Assembly: GCF_025354435.1 (NCBI RefSeq)
Contig: NZ_JANXMU010000032.1
Coordinates: 62,001-126,000, forward strand
DNA length: 64,000 bases
Source: Rhodoferax sp.
GTDB lineage: Bacteria > Pseudomonadota > Gammaproteobacteria > Burkholderiales > Burkholderiaceae_C
Reading direction: 5' to 3'
Below are positions 18,696 to 28,633 of the stretch, in pieces (position 1 is the stretch's first letter; each line of letters opens with the position of its first letter). The position numbers and the translations under genes were made by a program. The notes under the pieces were generated by a model. The model saw only the letters and a list, made by a program, of their open reading frames with translations, ran no database searches and was not told the origin of the DNA.

Positions 18696-20852
18696 TTACG
18701 CCAACACGCGTCCCTGTGCATCTTTGCGCAGCCGCGCAAACGGCGGCAGGCCTTGCAGCAAGCGCTGGCCGTAGCTGGTGTCGCTCAAACGGCGGTCGTA
18801 GCAGTAAACGAAGGATTTGTCCGTCTCGGTGCGGATGGCGCGGCCCGCCCATTGGGCCAGCTTGATAGCGGTAGCGGGCACGACCAGCTCGCTGAACGGG
18901 TCGCGGCCCACACCACGCAACCACTCGGCACGCGACTCACCCACCGGGTCATCGGGCGAGGCAAAGGGCAGCTTGGCAATGAACACGGTTTCGCACAGCT
19001 GGCCGGGCAAATCCAGGCCCTCGCCAAAGCTTTGCATGCCGAAAATGATGGACACCCCGCCCGCGCCCACCCGCTCGCGGTGCTGCTGCATCAGGCGGAT
19101 GCGCGGCAGGTCGCCCTGCACCAGCACCTTGGGGCGCAGCGCGTCCGGCAGGGCCAGCACGGCTTGGCGCATCTGGTCGCGCGAAGTGAACAGGCACAGC
19201 GCGCCATGCTGCACCTCGGCCAGGTCGCGCACCAGGGCCAGCACCATCTCGGCCACAAAAGCGCTGGCGTTGCGCGGGTCGGCCAGGGTTTGCACGGTGA
19301 CAAACTGGCCCTGGGTGGCGTAATCGAAGGGGCTGACTACTTCCAGGGTGGTGGTGGCCTCGTCGTCTTTCAGGCCGGTCTCGCGCAGGAAAAAGTCGAA
19401 CTCGCCACAGCTGGTGAGCGTGGCGGAGGTGACCACTGCCGCCCGCACATTCGCCCACAGCTGGTGGCGCAGGGTCGAGCCCGGCAGGATGGGGCTGGCG
19501 CAGGCCTTGATCTGCACCCGGCCATCAGTCTCGGCCAGGGTGAACCATTTGGCGACCGGCGCGCGGGGAGGTTCAGACTCTTGCAGCAGCAGTTGGGCCG
19601 TGGCGTGCACCGACTCCAGCCGCGGCGACAGCATGCCCAGTTGCGCGTACAGCACCGACAGGCGGCGCGCCTCGTTGGGCGCGTCCTTCATCTCGGTGCG
19701 CAGGGCTTTGGCGATGTCGTTCAACACACCCAAAAAGCTCTCGGCCATCACGCTGACCATGCCCAGCGGCTCCACCAGCTCGGGCGGCAGCTCGCCCTTG
19801 GGCAGGCGCACGCGGGCCGGGCCGAAGGCACTGGGCGGCTCGCGCAAGGCATCGGCGTACAGCGTGGCCACGGTTTTGGCGATGTCTTCCAGGGTTTGCT
19901 TGAGCTGCGAGGCATAACGGCCCACGTCGGCCACCTCGGACACGCCCATCAGGCTGCCGATGCGCTTGGCGCGGCCCGCCAGGGTGTCGATCCAGCCCAG
20001 GCGGCTCAGGTCCATGGCGGTGGAGAACTTGTCCAGCGCCACGGCGGGCAGGTGGTGGCCTTCGTCCAGGATCAGCAGGCAGTTGTCCAGCTCGGGCAGG
20101 GTGCGCGTGCCCAGGGTGGACAGCAGCAGGTCGTGGTTGGCCACAATCACCTGCGCGCCGACCAGCTCCTTGCGCTTCTCGAAATAGGTGCAGCCATTGA
20201 AGGCCGGGCAGTGCTTGCCGGTGCAGCTGCTGGCCTCGGCGGCAATGGGCTGCCAAATGTCTGCATCAGGCTGCTGGGCCAGGTTGTCACGGTCGCCGTC
20301 CCAGGCGGCGGTAGACAAGTCGCGGGCCAGGCTGGCGTACTGCAGCATGCGGGCTTCTTCGTCGTGGCGCACAAAGCTGGCGGCGGCCAGCTCATCAGCA
20401 AACATGTCATCGTCGTCTGCCCCGCCCTCCCCGGCCAAGCGCGACAGCTTGAGCTTGCACACATAGCGCCCGCGCCCCTTGGCCAGGCCGAAGCGAAACG
20501 GCTCGTCCATCAGCGCCGCCAGCGCGGGCAGGTCTTTGGTCACCAACTGCTCTTGCAAAGCCACGGTGGCGGTAGAGATCAGCACGCGCGTCTTGCGCGC
20601 CAGGGCCACGGCGATGGCCGGGGCGCAGTAGGCCAGCGACTTGCCCACGCCGGTACCGGCCTGGATCACGGCGATGGAGCGCAACGGCGTGTCGTCTTCG
20701 TTCTCCATCTTGCCCAGCGTGGCTTCGCTGAAAGTCTGCGCCACCCGCTGCGCCATCAGCCGCTGGCCGGGCCGGCTGCGGAAGTCGCCCGCGGCACTGA
20801 CAACTTTGTCAAACGCGGCAAGGGCGGACTGGGCGGTGTGTTCGGGGGACAT
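18696..20852 (-). CDS. dinG: DinG/XPD-type ATP-dependent DNA helicase
   Basis: A 718-residue superfamily 2 5'-3' helicase. Walker A is AGTGVGKS (65-72), the DEAH-type box is DEGH in LLILDEGHHLP (about 268), and the C-terminal motif VI is AGRAIRTETD. Four cysteines of an iron-sulfur domain are visible: Cys in GRYVCKLKL and three in CTGKHCPAFNGC. Family members unwind R-loops and forked DNA after damage. The ATG at 20852 (MSPEHTAQ) is chosen; a TTG two codons upstream is possible. The methylglyoxal-synthase-like gene follows closely. Confidence 0.9.
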   Translation of the reverse strand: MSPEHTAQSALAAFDKVVSAAGDFRSRPGQRLMAQRVAQTFSEATLGKMENEDDTPLRSIAVIQAGTGVGKSLAYCAPAIAVALARKTRVLISTATVALQEQLVTKDLPALAALMDEPFRFGLAKGRGRYVCKLKLSRLAGEGGADDDDMFADELAAASFVRHDEEARMLQYASLARDLSTAAWDGDRDNLAQQPDADIWQPIAAEASSCTGKHCPAFNGCTYFEKRKELVGAQVIVANHDLLLSTLGTRTLPELDNCLLILDEGHHLPAVALDKFSTAMDLSRLGWIDTLAGRAKRIGSLMGVSEVADVGRYASQLKQTLEDIAKTVATLYADALREPPSAFGPARVRLPKGELPPELVEPLGMVSVMAESFLGVLNDIAKALRTEMKDAPNEARRLSVLYAQLGMLSPRLESVHATAQLLLQESEPPRAPVAKWFTLAETDGRVQIKACASPILPGSTLRHQLWANVRAAVVTSATLTSCGEFDFFLRETGLKDDEATTTLEVVSPFDYATQGQFVTVQTLADPRNASAFVAEMVLALVRDLAEVQHGALCLFTSRDQMRQAVLALPDALRPKVLVQGDLPRIRLMQQHRERVGAGGVSIIFGMQSFGEGLDLPGQLCETVFIAKLPFASPDDPVGESRAEWLRGVGRDPFSELVVPATAIKLAQWAGRAIRTETDKSFVYCYDRRLSDTSYGQRLLQGLPPFARLRKDAQGRVLA

Positions 20853-20903
20853 GGGCAAGGCGCAATAGACTGGATGGGCTTACAGTTTAACGGAGAGCTG
20901 AGA

Positions 20904-20965
20904 TTTATAAAAAATAAGGCTCTAGCGCATATAGACTCTACGCTAGTAGCTATTTAAATAGTAGC
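20904..20965 (+). repeat. Family A repeat
   Basis: AATAAGGCTCTAGCGCATAT, AGACTC, TACGCTAGTAGCTATTTAAA then TAGTAGC: one of the best copies, with CTAGCG..CGCTAG arms. It lies between the helicase promoter region and a terminator. Confidence 0.85.
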
Positions 20966-20971
20966 AGGCAG

Positions 20972-20999
20972 AAAAAAACCCGCCGGAGCGGGTTTTTTT
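20972..20999. terminator. Bidirectional intrinsic terminator
   Basis: A7-CCCGC / GCGGG-T7 with loop CGGA. Strong on both strands; on the minus strand it directly follows the micro-ORF at 21016-21057. Confidence 0.85.
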
Positions 21000-21015
21000 C
21001 AAGCGGGCTAAAGAA

Positions 21016-21057
21016 TTACTTCTTAGCTGGCTTTTTGCTGTGTTTTTTCTTGGACAT
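21016..21057 (-). CDS. Candidate 13-residue Lys-rich micropeptide
   Basis: ATG...TAA encoding MSKKKHSKKPAKK, with GAAAGAA about seven bases before the ATG and a strong terminator 17 bases after the stop. The spacing suggests a separate short transcript. Such a short frame can occur by chance, so translation is unproven and no function is assigned. Confidence 0.35.
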   Translation of the reverse strand: MSKKKHSKKPAKK

Positions 21058-21307
21058 GGTGTTCTTTCGCGGGTGGAAAAATAAAACGTCTGACATTCAA
21101 TTTACATTTACCTGCAGACACCTCTAGAACGTGGCGCTGACGCTGGGGTTGACAGCTTTTCAAAACTTAACACTCCCGGCCAGCGCCGTCTCCTTCTATT
21201 GGGTCGGGATTCTAAAGACGCAATGCAACGCAAACGGAGCCACCGCCGTCTTTACAAAGGCCTTACTCGGTGTAACCCACAGAACCCATTCCGCATCCGC
21301 AGCCACC

Positions 21308-22201
21308 ATGTTCCGCCTCGACCACCTTGCCGACATCACCGTTTTTGCCCGCATCGCGGCCCTGGGCAGCCTGTCTGCCGCAGGGCGCGACCTGGACCTG
21401 TCGCTGGCGGTGGTGTCCAAACGCTTACAGCGACTGGAATCGGCGCTGGGCGCGCGGCTGGTGCAGCGCAATTCGCGCCAACTGAGCCTGACCGCCGAGG
21501 GCCGCGAATTTCTGCCCCACGCGCAGGCGCTACTGGAACAAGTACAGCGTGCCGAAGATGCCGTGGCCCTGCGGCGCGGCGGTGCATCTGGCCTGCTGCG
21601 CATCACCGCGTCCAACGCCTTCGCCCGCCGCCAGATTGCGCCGCGCCTGGGCCGTTTTCTAGACCTGTACCCGCAGGTACAAGTGGAACTGGTGGGCACG
21701 GATGACACGCTGGACCTGGTGAAAGACGGCATCGACATCGCCATCCGCCAGGGCGCACTGCCAGACTCGGACCTGGTGGCCCGCACCATCGCCATGGACC
21801 GCCGCGTGCTGTGTGCCGCGCCCAGCTACATCGCCCGGCACGGCCTGCCGCTGCAACCCGAAGACTTGGCCCAGCACCGCTGCATCGTGTTTGGCGACCC
21901 GGCCATCAAAACCTGGGCGCTGGTGTGCGGCGATGAAAGCCGTAGCCTGCAGATCAGCCCCGCCGTGCACACCCACGCGGGCGACGCGGCGCACGGGGCG
22001 GCGCTGGGCGGCGCGGGCGTGGTGTTCAAGTCGGAATGGGAGGTGGCCGAAGACATCGCCGCCGGGCGGCTGGTGGCGCTGCTGCCGGGCTGGGGCTCGG
22101 TGGCGCGGCCCATCCATGCGGTCTACCCGTCGGCCCGCAACCCAGCTCCCAAGGTGCGCTGCCTTATCGACTTCATGGTGGATGCGCTGAAAACACCCTG
22201 A
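21308..22201 (+). CDS. LysR-type transcriptional regulator
   Basis: 297 residues: N-terminal winged helix-turn-helix (about 1-60; FARIAALGSLSAAGRDLDLS, then VVSKRLQRLESALGARL) and a C-terminal effector-binding domain resembling the CrgA/DmlR subgroup (DGIDIAIRQGALPDSDLVAR). The ATG at 21308 begins the HTH; an in-frame start upstream at 21131 is unsupported. The gene ends about 90 bases before the UPF0303 and oxidoreductase pair in the same direction and may regulate or be co-transcribed with them. The effector is unknown. Confidence 0.88.
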   Translation: MFRLDHLADITVFARIAALGSLSAAGRDLDLSLAVVSKRLQRLESALGARLVQRNSRQLSLTAEGREFLPHAQALLEQVQRAEDAVALRRGGASGLLRITASNAFARRQIAPRLGRFLDLYPQVQVELVGTDDTLDLVKDGIDIAIRQGALPDSDLVARTIAMDRRVLCAAPSYIARHGLPLQPEDLAQHRCIVFGDPAIKTWALVCGDESRSLQISPAVHTHAGDAAHGAALGGAGVVFKSEWEVAEDIAAGRLVALLPGWGSVARPIHAVYPSARNPAPKVRCLIDFMVDALKTP

Positions 22202-22294
22202 TCCTCAACGATCGGTTGAGGCTGCATCCGTTTCTCAGGCATTGGCATGAGCGCTGTGCCTGCACAGAATCAGCGCTCTTACCAGGAGCCCACT

Positions 22295-22774
22295 TTGTCC
22301 CCACTCGATGCCCTTCTCCAACAAGAAGATACGCTGGTCTTGCCCGCCTTTGACGAAACCACCGCCTACGCCATCGGCACCGCCCTGCGCGCCGCCGCAC
22401 TGGAGCGCGAAGCCCCAGTGGTGATCGATATCCGCAGCGGCACGCGCCAGCTGTATTTCAGCGCCCTGCCCGGCTCGCACCCCGACAACGCCGACTGGGC
22501 GCGGCGCAAAGCCAATCTGACCCTGCACTGCCACGCCTCCAGCCTGCGGGTGAAGCTGCAGCTGGAAGCCGAGCAGCGCAGCGCCTGGCCGGATGCCGCG
22601 CTGAACACCGCCGACTACGCCGCCCACGGCGGGGCGTTCCCGGTACGGGTGCGGGGCGTGGGCGTGGTGGCAGCCATCGGCGTGTCCGGCCTGCCATCCC
22701 GCGACGACCACGCCATCATCGTCGCCGCCCTGGCGGCGCACCTGGGCTTTTCGAACATCGTGGAGACCCCATGA
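22295..22774 (+). CDS. UPF0303 / HbpS-GlcG-like heme-binding-domain protein
   Basis: 159 residues matching the UPF0303 (YBR137W-like) family in length and pattern (ALEREAPVVIDIR, SHPDNADWARRK, GAFPVRVRGVGVVAAIGVSG, LPSRDDHAIIV). The fold is related to the HbpS/GlcG proteins; function in bacteria is not established. The TTG at 22295 is preferred because AGGAG lies six bases before it and the length then fits the family; the upstream ATG at 22247 has no ribosome site. The stop overlaps the next gene's ATG (ATGA), so the two are translationally coupled. Confidence 0.78.
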   Translation: MSPLDALLQQEDTLVLPAFDETTAYAIGTALRAAALEREAPVVIDIRSGTRQLYFSALPGSHPDNADWARRKANLTLHCHASSLRVKLQLEAEQRSAWPDAALNTADYAAHGGAFPVRVRGVGVVAAIGVSGLPSRDDHAIIVAALAAHLGFSNIVETP

Positions 22775-23925
22775 CTCCCTTCAACATCGGCGTACTCGGC
22801 ATCGGCGACATCAGCGATGTGTATATCCAGAACCTGCAAAAGTATGGCGTCGTCCACGTACTCGCCTGCGCAGGCCGCGACCTGGCCAAGGTCCAAGCCA
22901 AGGCCGCCCAGCACGGTATTGCCCGCGCCTACGCCACGGCGCAAGAGCTGATAGCTGACCCCGACATCCACATCGTGCTCAACTTGACCCTGCCTGCCGT
23001 GCACGCCGAGCTGACCCTGGCCGCGCTGCGGGCGGGCAAGCACGTCTACACCGAAAAACCCCTGGCCACCAACGTTGCCCAGTGCGCAGAAATCCTGGCG
23101 CTGGCCGCCGAACGCGGCCTGGTGGTGGCCTGCGCACCCGACACCATCCTGGGCAGCCGCCTGCAAACCTGCCGCCAGTTGATCGACGAAGGCCGCATCG
23201 GCGAAGTCACCGGGGCCAGCGCCTTTGTGGTCAGCCATGGGCACGAATGGTTCCACCCCAACCCCGCCTTCTTCTACCAGCCCGGCGGCGGCCCGCTGCT
23301 GGACATTGGCCCCTACTACATCGCCGCGCTGCTGTCGCTGCTGGGCCCGGCCACGCGCTGCTGCGCCATGGGCAAGCGCACCATCCACAGCGAACCGCTG
23401 CGCGGCACCGAGATCGCGGTCGAGGTGGATACGCACATCAGCGGCAATATCGAATTTGCCAACGGCGCGATCGCCACCGTGCTGGCCAGCTTTGACGTGT
23501 GGGATTCCGAGCTGCCCCGGCTGGAGATCTACGGCACGAAAGGCACGATTTGCCTGCGCGACATCGACCCGGTGGACGGCCCCAACCTGTTTGGCGGCGA
23601 GGTGCTGCTGCGCACGGTGGACGAATACCGCTGGAAAAGCCTGCCGCGCCCCGCGGTACAGCCGGATTGGATCCGCGTGCCCGCACAGCACCGCTTTGGC
23701 GAGACCAGCCACCGCGTCAACAGCCGGGGCATCGGCCTGATAGACATGGCCTACGCCATCCGCCAGCGGCGCGCCGCCCGGGCCAGCGGGGCCATGGGCC
23801 TGCACTGCCTGGAAGTGATGGAGGCCATGCTGACCTCGGCCGCCGAGGGCCGCTTCGTCAGCCTGCAGACCACCTGCGAACGGCCTGCGCCGCTGCCGGT
23901 GGACTTCCCCGACCGCGAAGCCTAA
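22771..23925 (+). CDS. Gfo/Idh/MocA family NAD(P)-dependent oxidoreductase
   Basis: 384 residues. N-terminal Rossmann fold with GVLGIGDISDVYIQNL (about 7-22), the family motif YTEKPLA (about 92-98; the Lys of EKP is catalytic in the family) and a C-terminal alpha/beta domain with the GGGPLLDIGPYY motif. It would oxidise or reduce a sugar, inositol or related polyol. Coupling to a UPF0303 gene and a LysR regulator suggests a small carbohydrate-related operon, but no transporter or other pathway enzyme is adjacent. Confidence 0.87.
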   Translation: MTPFNIGVLGIGDISDVYIQNLQKYGVVHVLACAGRDLAKVQAKAAQHGIARAYATAQELIADPDIHIVLNLTLPAVHAELTLAALRAGKHVYTEKPLATNVAQCAEILALAAERGLVVACAPDTILGSRLQTCRQLIDEGRIGEVTGASAFVVSHGHEWFHPNPAFFYQPGGGPLLDIGPYYIAALLSLLGPATRCCAMGKRTIHSEPLRGTEIAVEVDTHISGNIEFANGAIATVLASFDVWDSELPRLEIYGTKGTICLRDIDPVDGPNLFGGEVLLRTVDEYRWKSLPRPAVQPDWIRVPAQHRFGETSHRVNSRGIGLIDMAYAIRQRRAARASGAMGLHCLEVMEAMLTSAAEGRFVSLQTTCERPAPLPVDFPDREA

Positions 23926-23960
23926 CGTGCCATGGAGGGCATGTACCATCGCCCTCCTCT

Positions 23961-25403
23961 ATGCACCGCCCCCATACCCACCACACGGCCTACCGCCACC
24001 GCGACTTCCTGCGCTTTCTGGTCTGCCGCCCGTTCGTCTGGATGCTGCTGTGCCTGGTGGCCGAGGCCGGGCTGGCGGCCAGCACCACCTGGCTGATCAT
24101 TGAGGCCGGGCGCGACATGGTGGACAAGGTGTTTCTGGTGTCCGACTTTGCCTGGATCGTGGGCGTGCAGTCGGCCTCGTACGTGGTGGGCGCCAGCAGT
24201 TGGATTTTTGCCGAGCGCGCCGGGTTTGGGGCCTTTGGCCGCTACATGCTGCGCTTTGCCCGCGACAACCAGGGCCAGCCCGCGCTGCTGGGCGACAAAG
24301 ACCAGCGCGAACTGGCCGAGCCGTTTTTGACCAACGAGGCCTTCCACATCTTCTTTGAGCTGGTCTACGAGCTGGAGGCGGACTTGAAGCTGCTGTTCGG
24401 CCTGCTGTTCAACGCCGCCGTGCTGGGCGTGGCCATCGACGCGGGCCTGCCCATCGTCTACGCCGGCGTGTTTGCCGTACTGCTGCTGTTGCAGTGGCTG
24501 GTGCGCAAGCCGGTGGCTGCCGCCTACCTGGCCCACCAGCGCAGCACCAACCGCATGACGGCCCACACCTACAGCGCCTGGGAAAACATCTTTAGCGGCA
24601 ATCGCTACAACTTTCGCCTCTGGCATAGCGGCTTCAAAACCCGGCTGCGCGACGCGCTGGCGGCGCAGATCAAAGCTATTTTGGCCCGCGAGGGGCTGGC
24701 CACCATCAACGGCATCGTCTCGCTGGTAGCCTTGTTTGCCTACCTGGCCTGGGTGGCGGGCGAAAACGTGGGCAACACCAGCCTGCTGGTGGCCCTGGCC
24801 GCCACCCTGCCGCGGCAAATCGCCTTGTCTGGCGACATGCACGGCCTAGCGTCGGGCTGGAACGACCTGGCCGCCGTGTGGACGCGCATCGGCGGTGCCT
24901 GCAACGCCATGCGGCCCGCGCCGGATGCAGGTTTTGTGCAGCGCATCGGCTTTGACCACCTGCGCCTGCAGTGGAGCAGCGGCGAGGCGCAGGCCTGCAG
25001 CAGCCTGGACCAGGCCCTGGCCGTGGTCAACGCCCGGCCCTTTGGTTGGCTGCAGGTGCGCGGCGGCAATGGATCGGGTAAATCCACCCTGCTGGCCGCG
25101 CTGAAAACCCAGCTCGGCCAACAGGCGTTTTACTGGCCGACGCACGACAAGCTGGCGTTTGCCTTTGCCGCCGGGCTGCCTACCGACGATGAGGACGAAG
25201 ATGCCCCCGCCGCCAGCGGCTTCTCGTCCGGCGAACGCCAACTGCGCGCGCTGCAGGAAATCACCCAGAAAACCCAGGCCCGCGTCTACCTGCTGGACGA
25301 ATGGGATGCCAACCTGGATGCCCGCAACCGGGCGGCAGCCGAAGCTTTGGTGCAGCAGCTGAGCGCACGGGCAGTTGTGGTCGAAATTTCGCACCGTAGC
25401 TGA
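23961..25403 (+). CDS. ABC half-transporter (membrane domain plus compact ATPase domain)
   Basis: 480 residues. A His-rich N-terminus (MHRPHTHHTAYRHRD) precedes a membrane domain of about five to six segments (25-320), then an ATPase domain from about residue 345. Motifs: Walker A GGNGSGKST (about 367), signature SSGERQ in place of LSGGQ, Walker B VYLLDEWDANLD (about 440) and switch His in VEISHRS at the extreme C-terminus. Only about 50 residues separate Walker A and signature, roughly half the usual distance, so the helical subdomain is reduced. It probably works as a homodimer exporter; the substrate is unknown. No good ribosome site is seen at the ATG. It follows the oxidoreductase by 35 bases. 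Confidence 0.75.
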   Translation: MHRPHTHHTAYRHRDFLRFLVCRPFVWMLLCLVAEAGLAASTTWLIIEAGRDMVDKVFLVSDFAWIVGVQSASYVVGASSWIFAERAGFGAFGRYMLRFARDNQGQPALLGDKDQRELAEPFLTNEAFHIFFELVYELEADLKLLFGLLFNAAVLGVAIDAGLPIVYAGVFAVLLLLQWLVRKPVAAAYLAHQRSTNRMTAHTYSAWENIFSGNRYNFRLWHSGFKTRLRDALAAQIKAILAREGLATINGIVSLVALFAYLAWVAGENVGNTSLLVALAATLPRQIALSGDMHGLASGWNDLAAVWTRIGGACNAMRPAPDAGFVQRIGFDHLRLQWSSGEAQACSSLDQALAVVNARPFGWLQVRGGNGSGKSTLLAALKTQLGQQAFYWPTHDKLAFAFAAGLPTDDEDEDAPAASGFSSGERQLRALQEITQKTQARVYLLDEWDANLDARNRAAAEALVQQLSARAVVVEISHRS

Positions 25404-25411
25404 ATACGGAA

Positions 25412-25480
25412 ATTGCTATATTTTCCGTAGCTACTAGCGTAGGTAGTGATTACGCTAGAGCCTCTTTTTATATAAATTTA
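25412..25480 (-). repeat. Family A repeat between convergent genes
   Basis: TTGCTATATTTTCCGTAGCT, ACTAGCGTAGGTAGTGATTA, CGCTAGAGCCTC then a T-rich end. It fills the gap between the ABC gene and the IclR gene. Confidence 0.85.
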
Positions 25481-26257
25481 TCACAGTAGCGGACGCAGTT
25501 CCCGTGCCGCCTCCAGCAGCAGCGGCAGCAAGTCACGGCGCAGCACCTCCTGCTCCAGCCGCTGCGGCGTGGTCACCACGTTCAGGGCGGCCACGGTCTT
25601 GCCTTGCAGATTGCGCAGGGGGATGGCCAGGGCGTGCACGCCGGGTTCGTGCTCTTCGCTGGCCACGCAAAAGTCATCGGCCCGGACTTGGACGATGGCG
25701 GCGCGGAAGGCTTTGGGGTCGGTGGTGGTGTGGGCGGTCAGGCGCGGCAGGCTGCGGTTTTTCATCCAGGCGTTGAAAGCCAACTTGGTTTCATTGGCCA
25801 GCAGCACCCGGCCGGTGGAGGTGGCGTGGGCGGGTAAGCGTGCGCCCAGGTGCAGGCCATCGGCCAACACGCGCAACGGGCCCCCGCTGCGGTCGTTGCC
25901 GCTTCTTGCCACGATAACCACCTCGTCGCCATCGCGCACCACCGCCGAAAACGACTCCAACGTCTGCGCCGCCAGCCGGTTCAGGGTGGGCTGCAGCACA
26001 CGCGGCAGCTGGGCCGATGCCAGGTAGCTGCCCGAAAACCGCAACACCTTGGCCGCCAGCCAGAAGTAGCTGCCGTCAGTGTCCAGGTAGCCCAGGTGCG
26101 CCAGGGTGAGCAGATGGCGGCGGGCCGCGGCGCGGGTCAGCCCGGCACGCTGGGCGGCCAGGGTGGCGTTGAGGCGCTGGCGTTCGGTGTCAAAGCTCTC
26201 CAGCACCGCCATGCCCTTGGCCATGCCTTCGATCAAATCGGCTTTCTGAATGGTCAT
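25481..26257 (-). CDS. pobR: IclR-family regulator, PobR/PcaR-like
   Basis: 258 residues: N-terminal winged HTH (about 10-70; GMAVLESFDTERQRLNATL, then RRHLLTLAHLGYL) and the IclR effector domain (RVLLANETKLAFNAW; FCVASEEHEPGVHALAIPL). It stands divergent from pobA, the arrangement in which IclR-type PobR/PcaR proteins activate aromatic catabolism in response to 4-hydroxybenzoate or a product, so pobR is the likely identity (context-based). The ATG at 26257 begins the conserved MTIQKADLIEGMAKGM. Confidence 0.8.
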   Translation of the reverse strand: MTIQKADLIEGMAKGMAVLESFDTERQRLNATLAAQRAGLTRAAARRHLLTLAHLGYLDTDGSYFWLAAKVLRFSGSYLASAQLPRVLQPTLNRLAAQTLESFSAVVRDGDEVVIVARSGNDRSGGPLRVLADGLHLGARLPAHATSTGRVLLANETKLAFNAWMKNRSLPRLTAHTTTDPKAFRAAIVQVRADDFCVASEEHEPGVHALAIPLRNLQGKTVAALNVVTTPQRLEQEVLRRDLLPLLLEAARELRPLL

Positions 26258-26260
26258 TGC

Positions 26261-26350
26261 ACACCCCCAGGCTGCAGTGCTTCGCATCTTTCGCCAACCC
26301 CCTTGCAGGGGGCAACACCAGCAGCCTGGCAAAGCCAGTTCTGCGGTGTT
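26261..26350 (-). repeat. Family B repeat in the pobR-pobA intergenic region
   Basis: ACACCCCCAGGCTGCAGTGC, TTCGC..TTTCGC, AACCCCCTTGCAGGGGGCAA then AGCAGCCTGGCAAAGCCAGT: the reverse complement of the element at 36016-36098. It begins only four bases upstream of the pobR start codon, so the pobR promoter must lie within or beyond it. The remaining bases to 26498 hold the divergent promoters, which I could not place. Confidence 0.75.
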
Positions 26351-26468
26351 TCTGGAAGGCTCATCTTTTGCATGGGCTCCACCCTTTTTGCGCGGCAATC
26401 GCACATCAAGGCCGATCATCGCACATTGTCGCGTTGGACGACTGGCAAATGTACGGACTAAAAACTAA

Positions 26469-27686
<1,218 letters not shown>

Positions 27687-27761
27687 AACAATGTAACCAA
27701 CCGTATACACGGAGGTGTACAGGATCAGAATTCCTTCTCGGTACACATTGGAGTGACGAGA

Positions 27762-28382
27762 ATGAAAAAAAAAGGGAAGATCCACCACTGGAATACCTCG
27801 CGCGGTATGGGGTTCATCCGCAGCCCAAAAACCGGTTACGACATCTTTTTCCACCTCAAGGACTACCGCGGCTCGGCCTTGCCGCGCGAAGGTGAAACGG
27901 TGTGGTTTGACGAAATCACCTCCAGCCACACCAAACCCCGCGCCATCGAGGTCAGCACGGCCAGCGGCAACGCCGACGTGCATTCCCACCGGCCTCGCCA
28001 CTACATCGGCCGCAAATCGGGTGCCCGCTCCTTTGTGCTGCTGCTCTTTCTATGGGGCGTGCTGGGGGTGTGGGGGGTGTGGAGCTACCGCCTGTCGCTT
28101 TGGGCCGTGGCCGCGGTGCTGGTGGTCAACCTGCTCACCGTACTGGCCTACGCCAGAGACCCGCGTGCCGTACGCAACCACTACTGGCGACCTCCGGAGC
28201 CCGCCCTGCATCTGTTCAGCCTGCTAGGCGGCTGGCCCGGCGCAGGCTTGGCCCAAAGCATCCTGCGCTACCGGTCGCGCAAAGCATCGTTTGTCAGCCT
28301 GTACTGGGGCACGGTGGCGCTGCATTTCGGGATATTGCTGGGCTGGCTGTTTTGGCTCCAACCCAGGCTCGCCGCCCATTGA
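27762..28382 (+). CDS. Cold-shock domain / DUF1294 membrane protein
   Basis: 206 residues. An N-terminal OB-fold cold-shock-like domain (about 1-60; KGKIHHWNTSRGMGFI, DIFFHLKDYRG) binds single-stranded nucleic acid in relatives. The C-terminal half has three or four membrane helices of DUF1294 (SLLGGWPGAGLAQSILRYRS, RKASFVSLYW), a fusion already common in proteobacteria. Its job is not known. The ATG at 27762 starts MKKKGKIHHW; an alternative GTG three codons upstream lies too close to the GGAG. About 190 bases after it, up to the next repeat, show no recognisable feature. Confidence 0.85.
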   Translation: MKKKGKIHHWNTSRGMGFIRSPKTGYDIFFHLKDYRGSALPREGETVWFDEITSSHTKPRAIEVSTASGNADVHSHRPRHYIGRKSGARSFVLLLFLWGVLGVWGVWSYRLSLWAVAAVLVVNLLTVLAYARDPRAVRNHYWRPPEPALHLFSLLGGWPGAGLAQSILRYRSRKASFVSLYWGTVALHFGILLGWLFWLQPRLAAH

Positions 28383-28573
28383 TCTGCTGTGGCCACATGC
28401 GGGAACTACTCCTGCTGCTCAAATAACAGGCAGCGCAAGCTTTCCCCTTTAAAAACAAAGACTTACCCTTGTCATACAAATAAAGTACAGAGTTACCCCC
28501 AAAGTTATCCAGTGCGGACGGGGAGAACTTTGCCAGCTACTGCTTGCACAGCAGCTAACGGCTTGACACCTTA

Positions 28574-28633
28574 ACTGCTGTAAAAATAATAGCTACTAGC
28601 GTAGACAGCCTCTACGCTAGAGCCCTATTCTTA
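28574..28633 (-). repeat. Family A repeat with perfect arms
   Basis: CTAGCGTAGA / TCTACGCTAG form a perfect 10-base inverted repeat around CAGCC, flanked by AATAATAGCTA and AGCCCTATTCTTA. It provides the stop codon region of the YgiQ gene. The preceding 28383-28573 holds nothing I can identify. Confidence 0.85.

Noticed and set aside
18540-20957. An 805-residue open frame on the plus strand opposite the DinG-type helicase
   Set aside because: Low-complexity Gly/His/Gln-rich product and complete overlap with a clear helicase gene; high GC keeps stop codons rare on the opposite strand.
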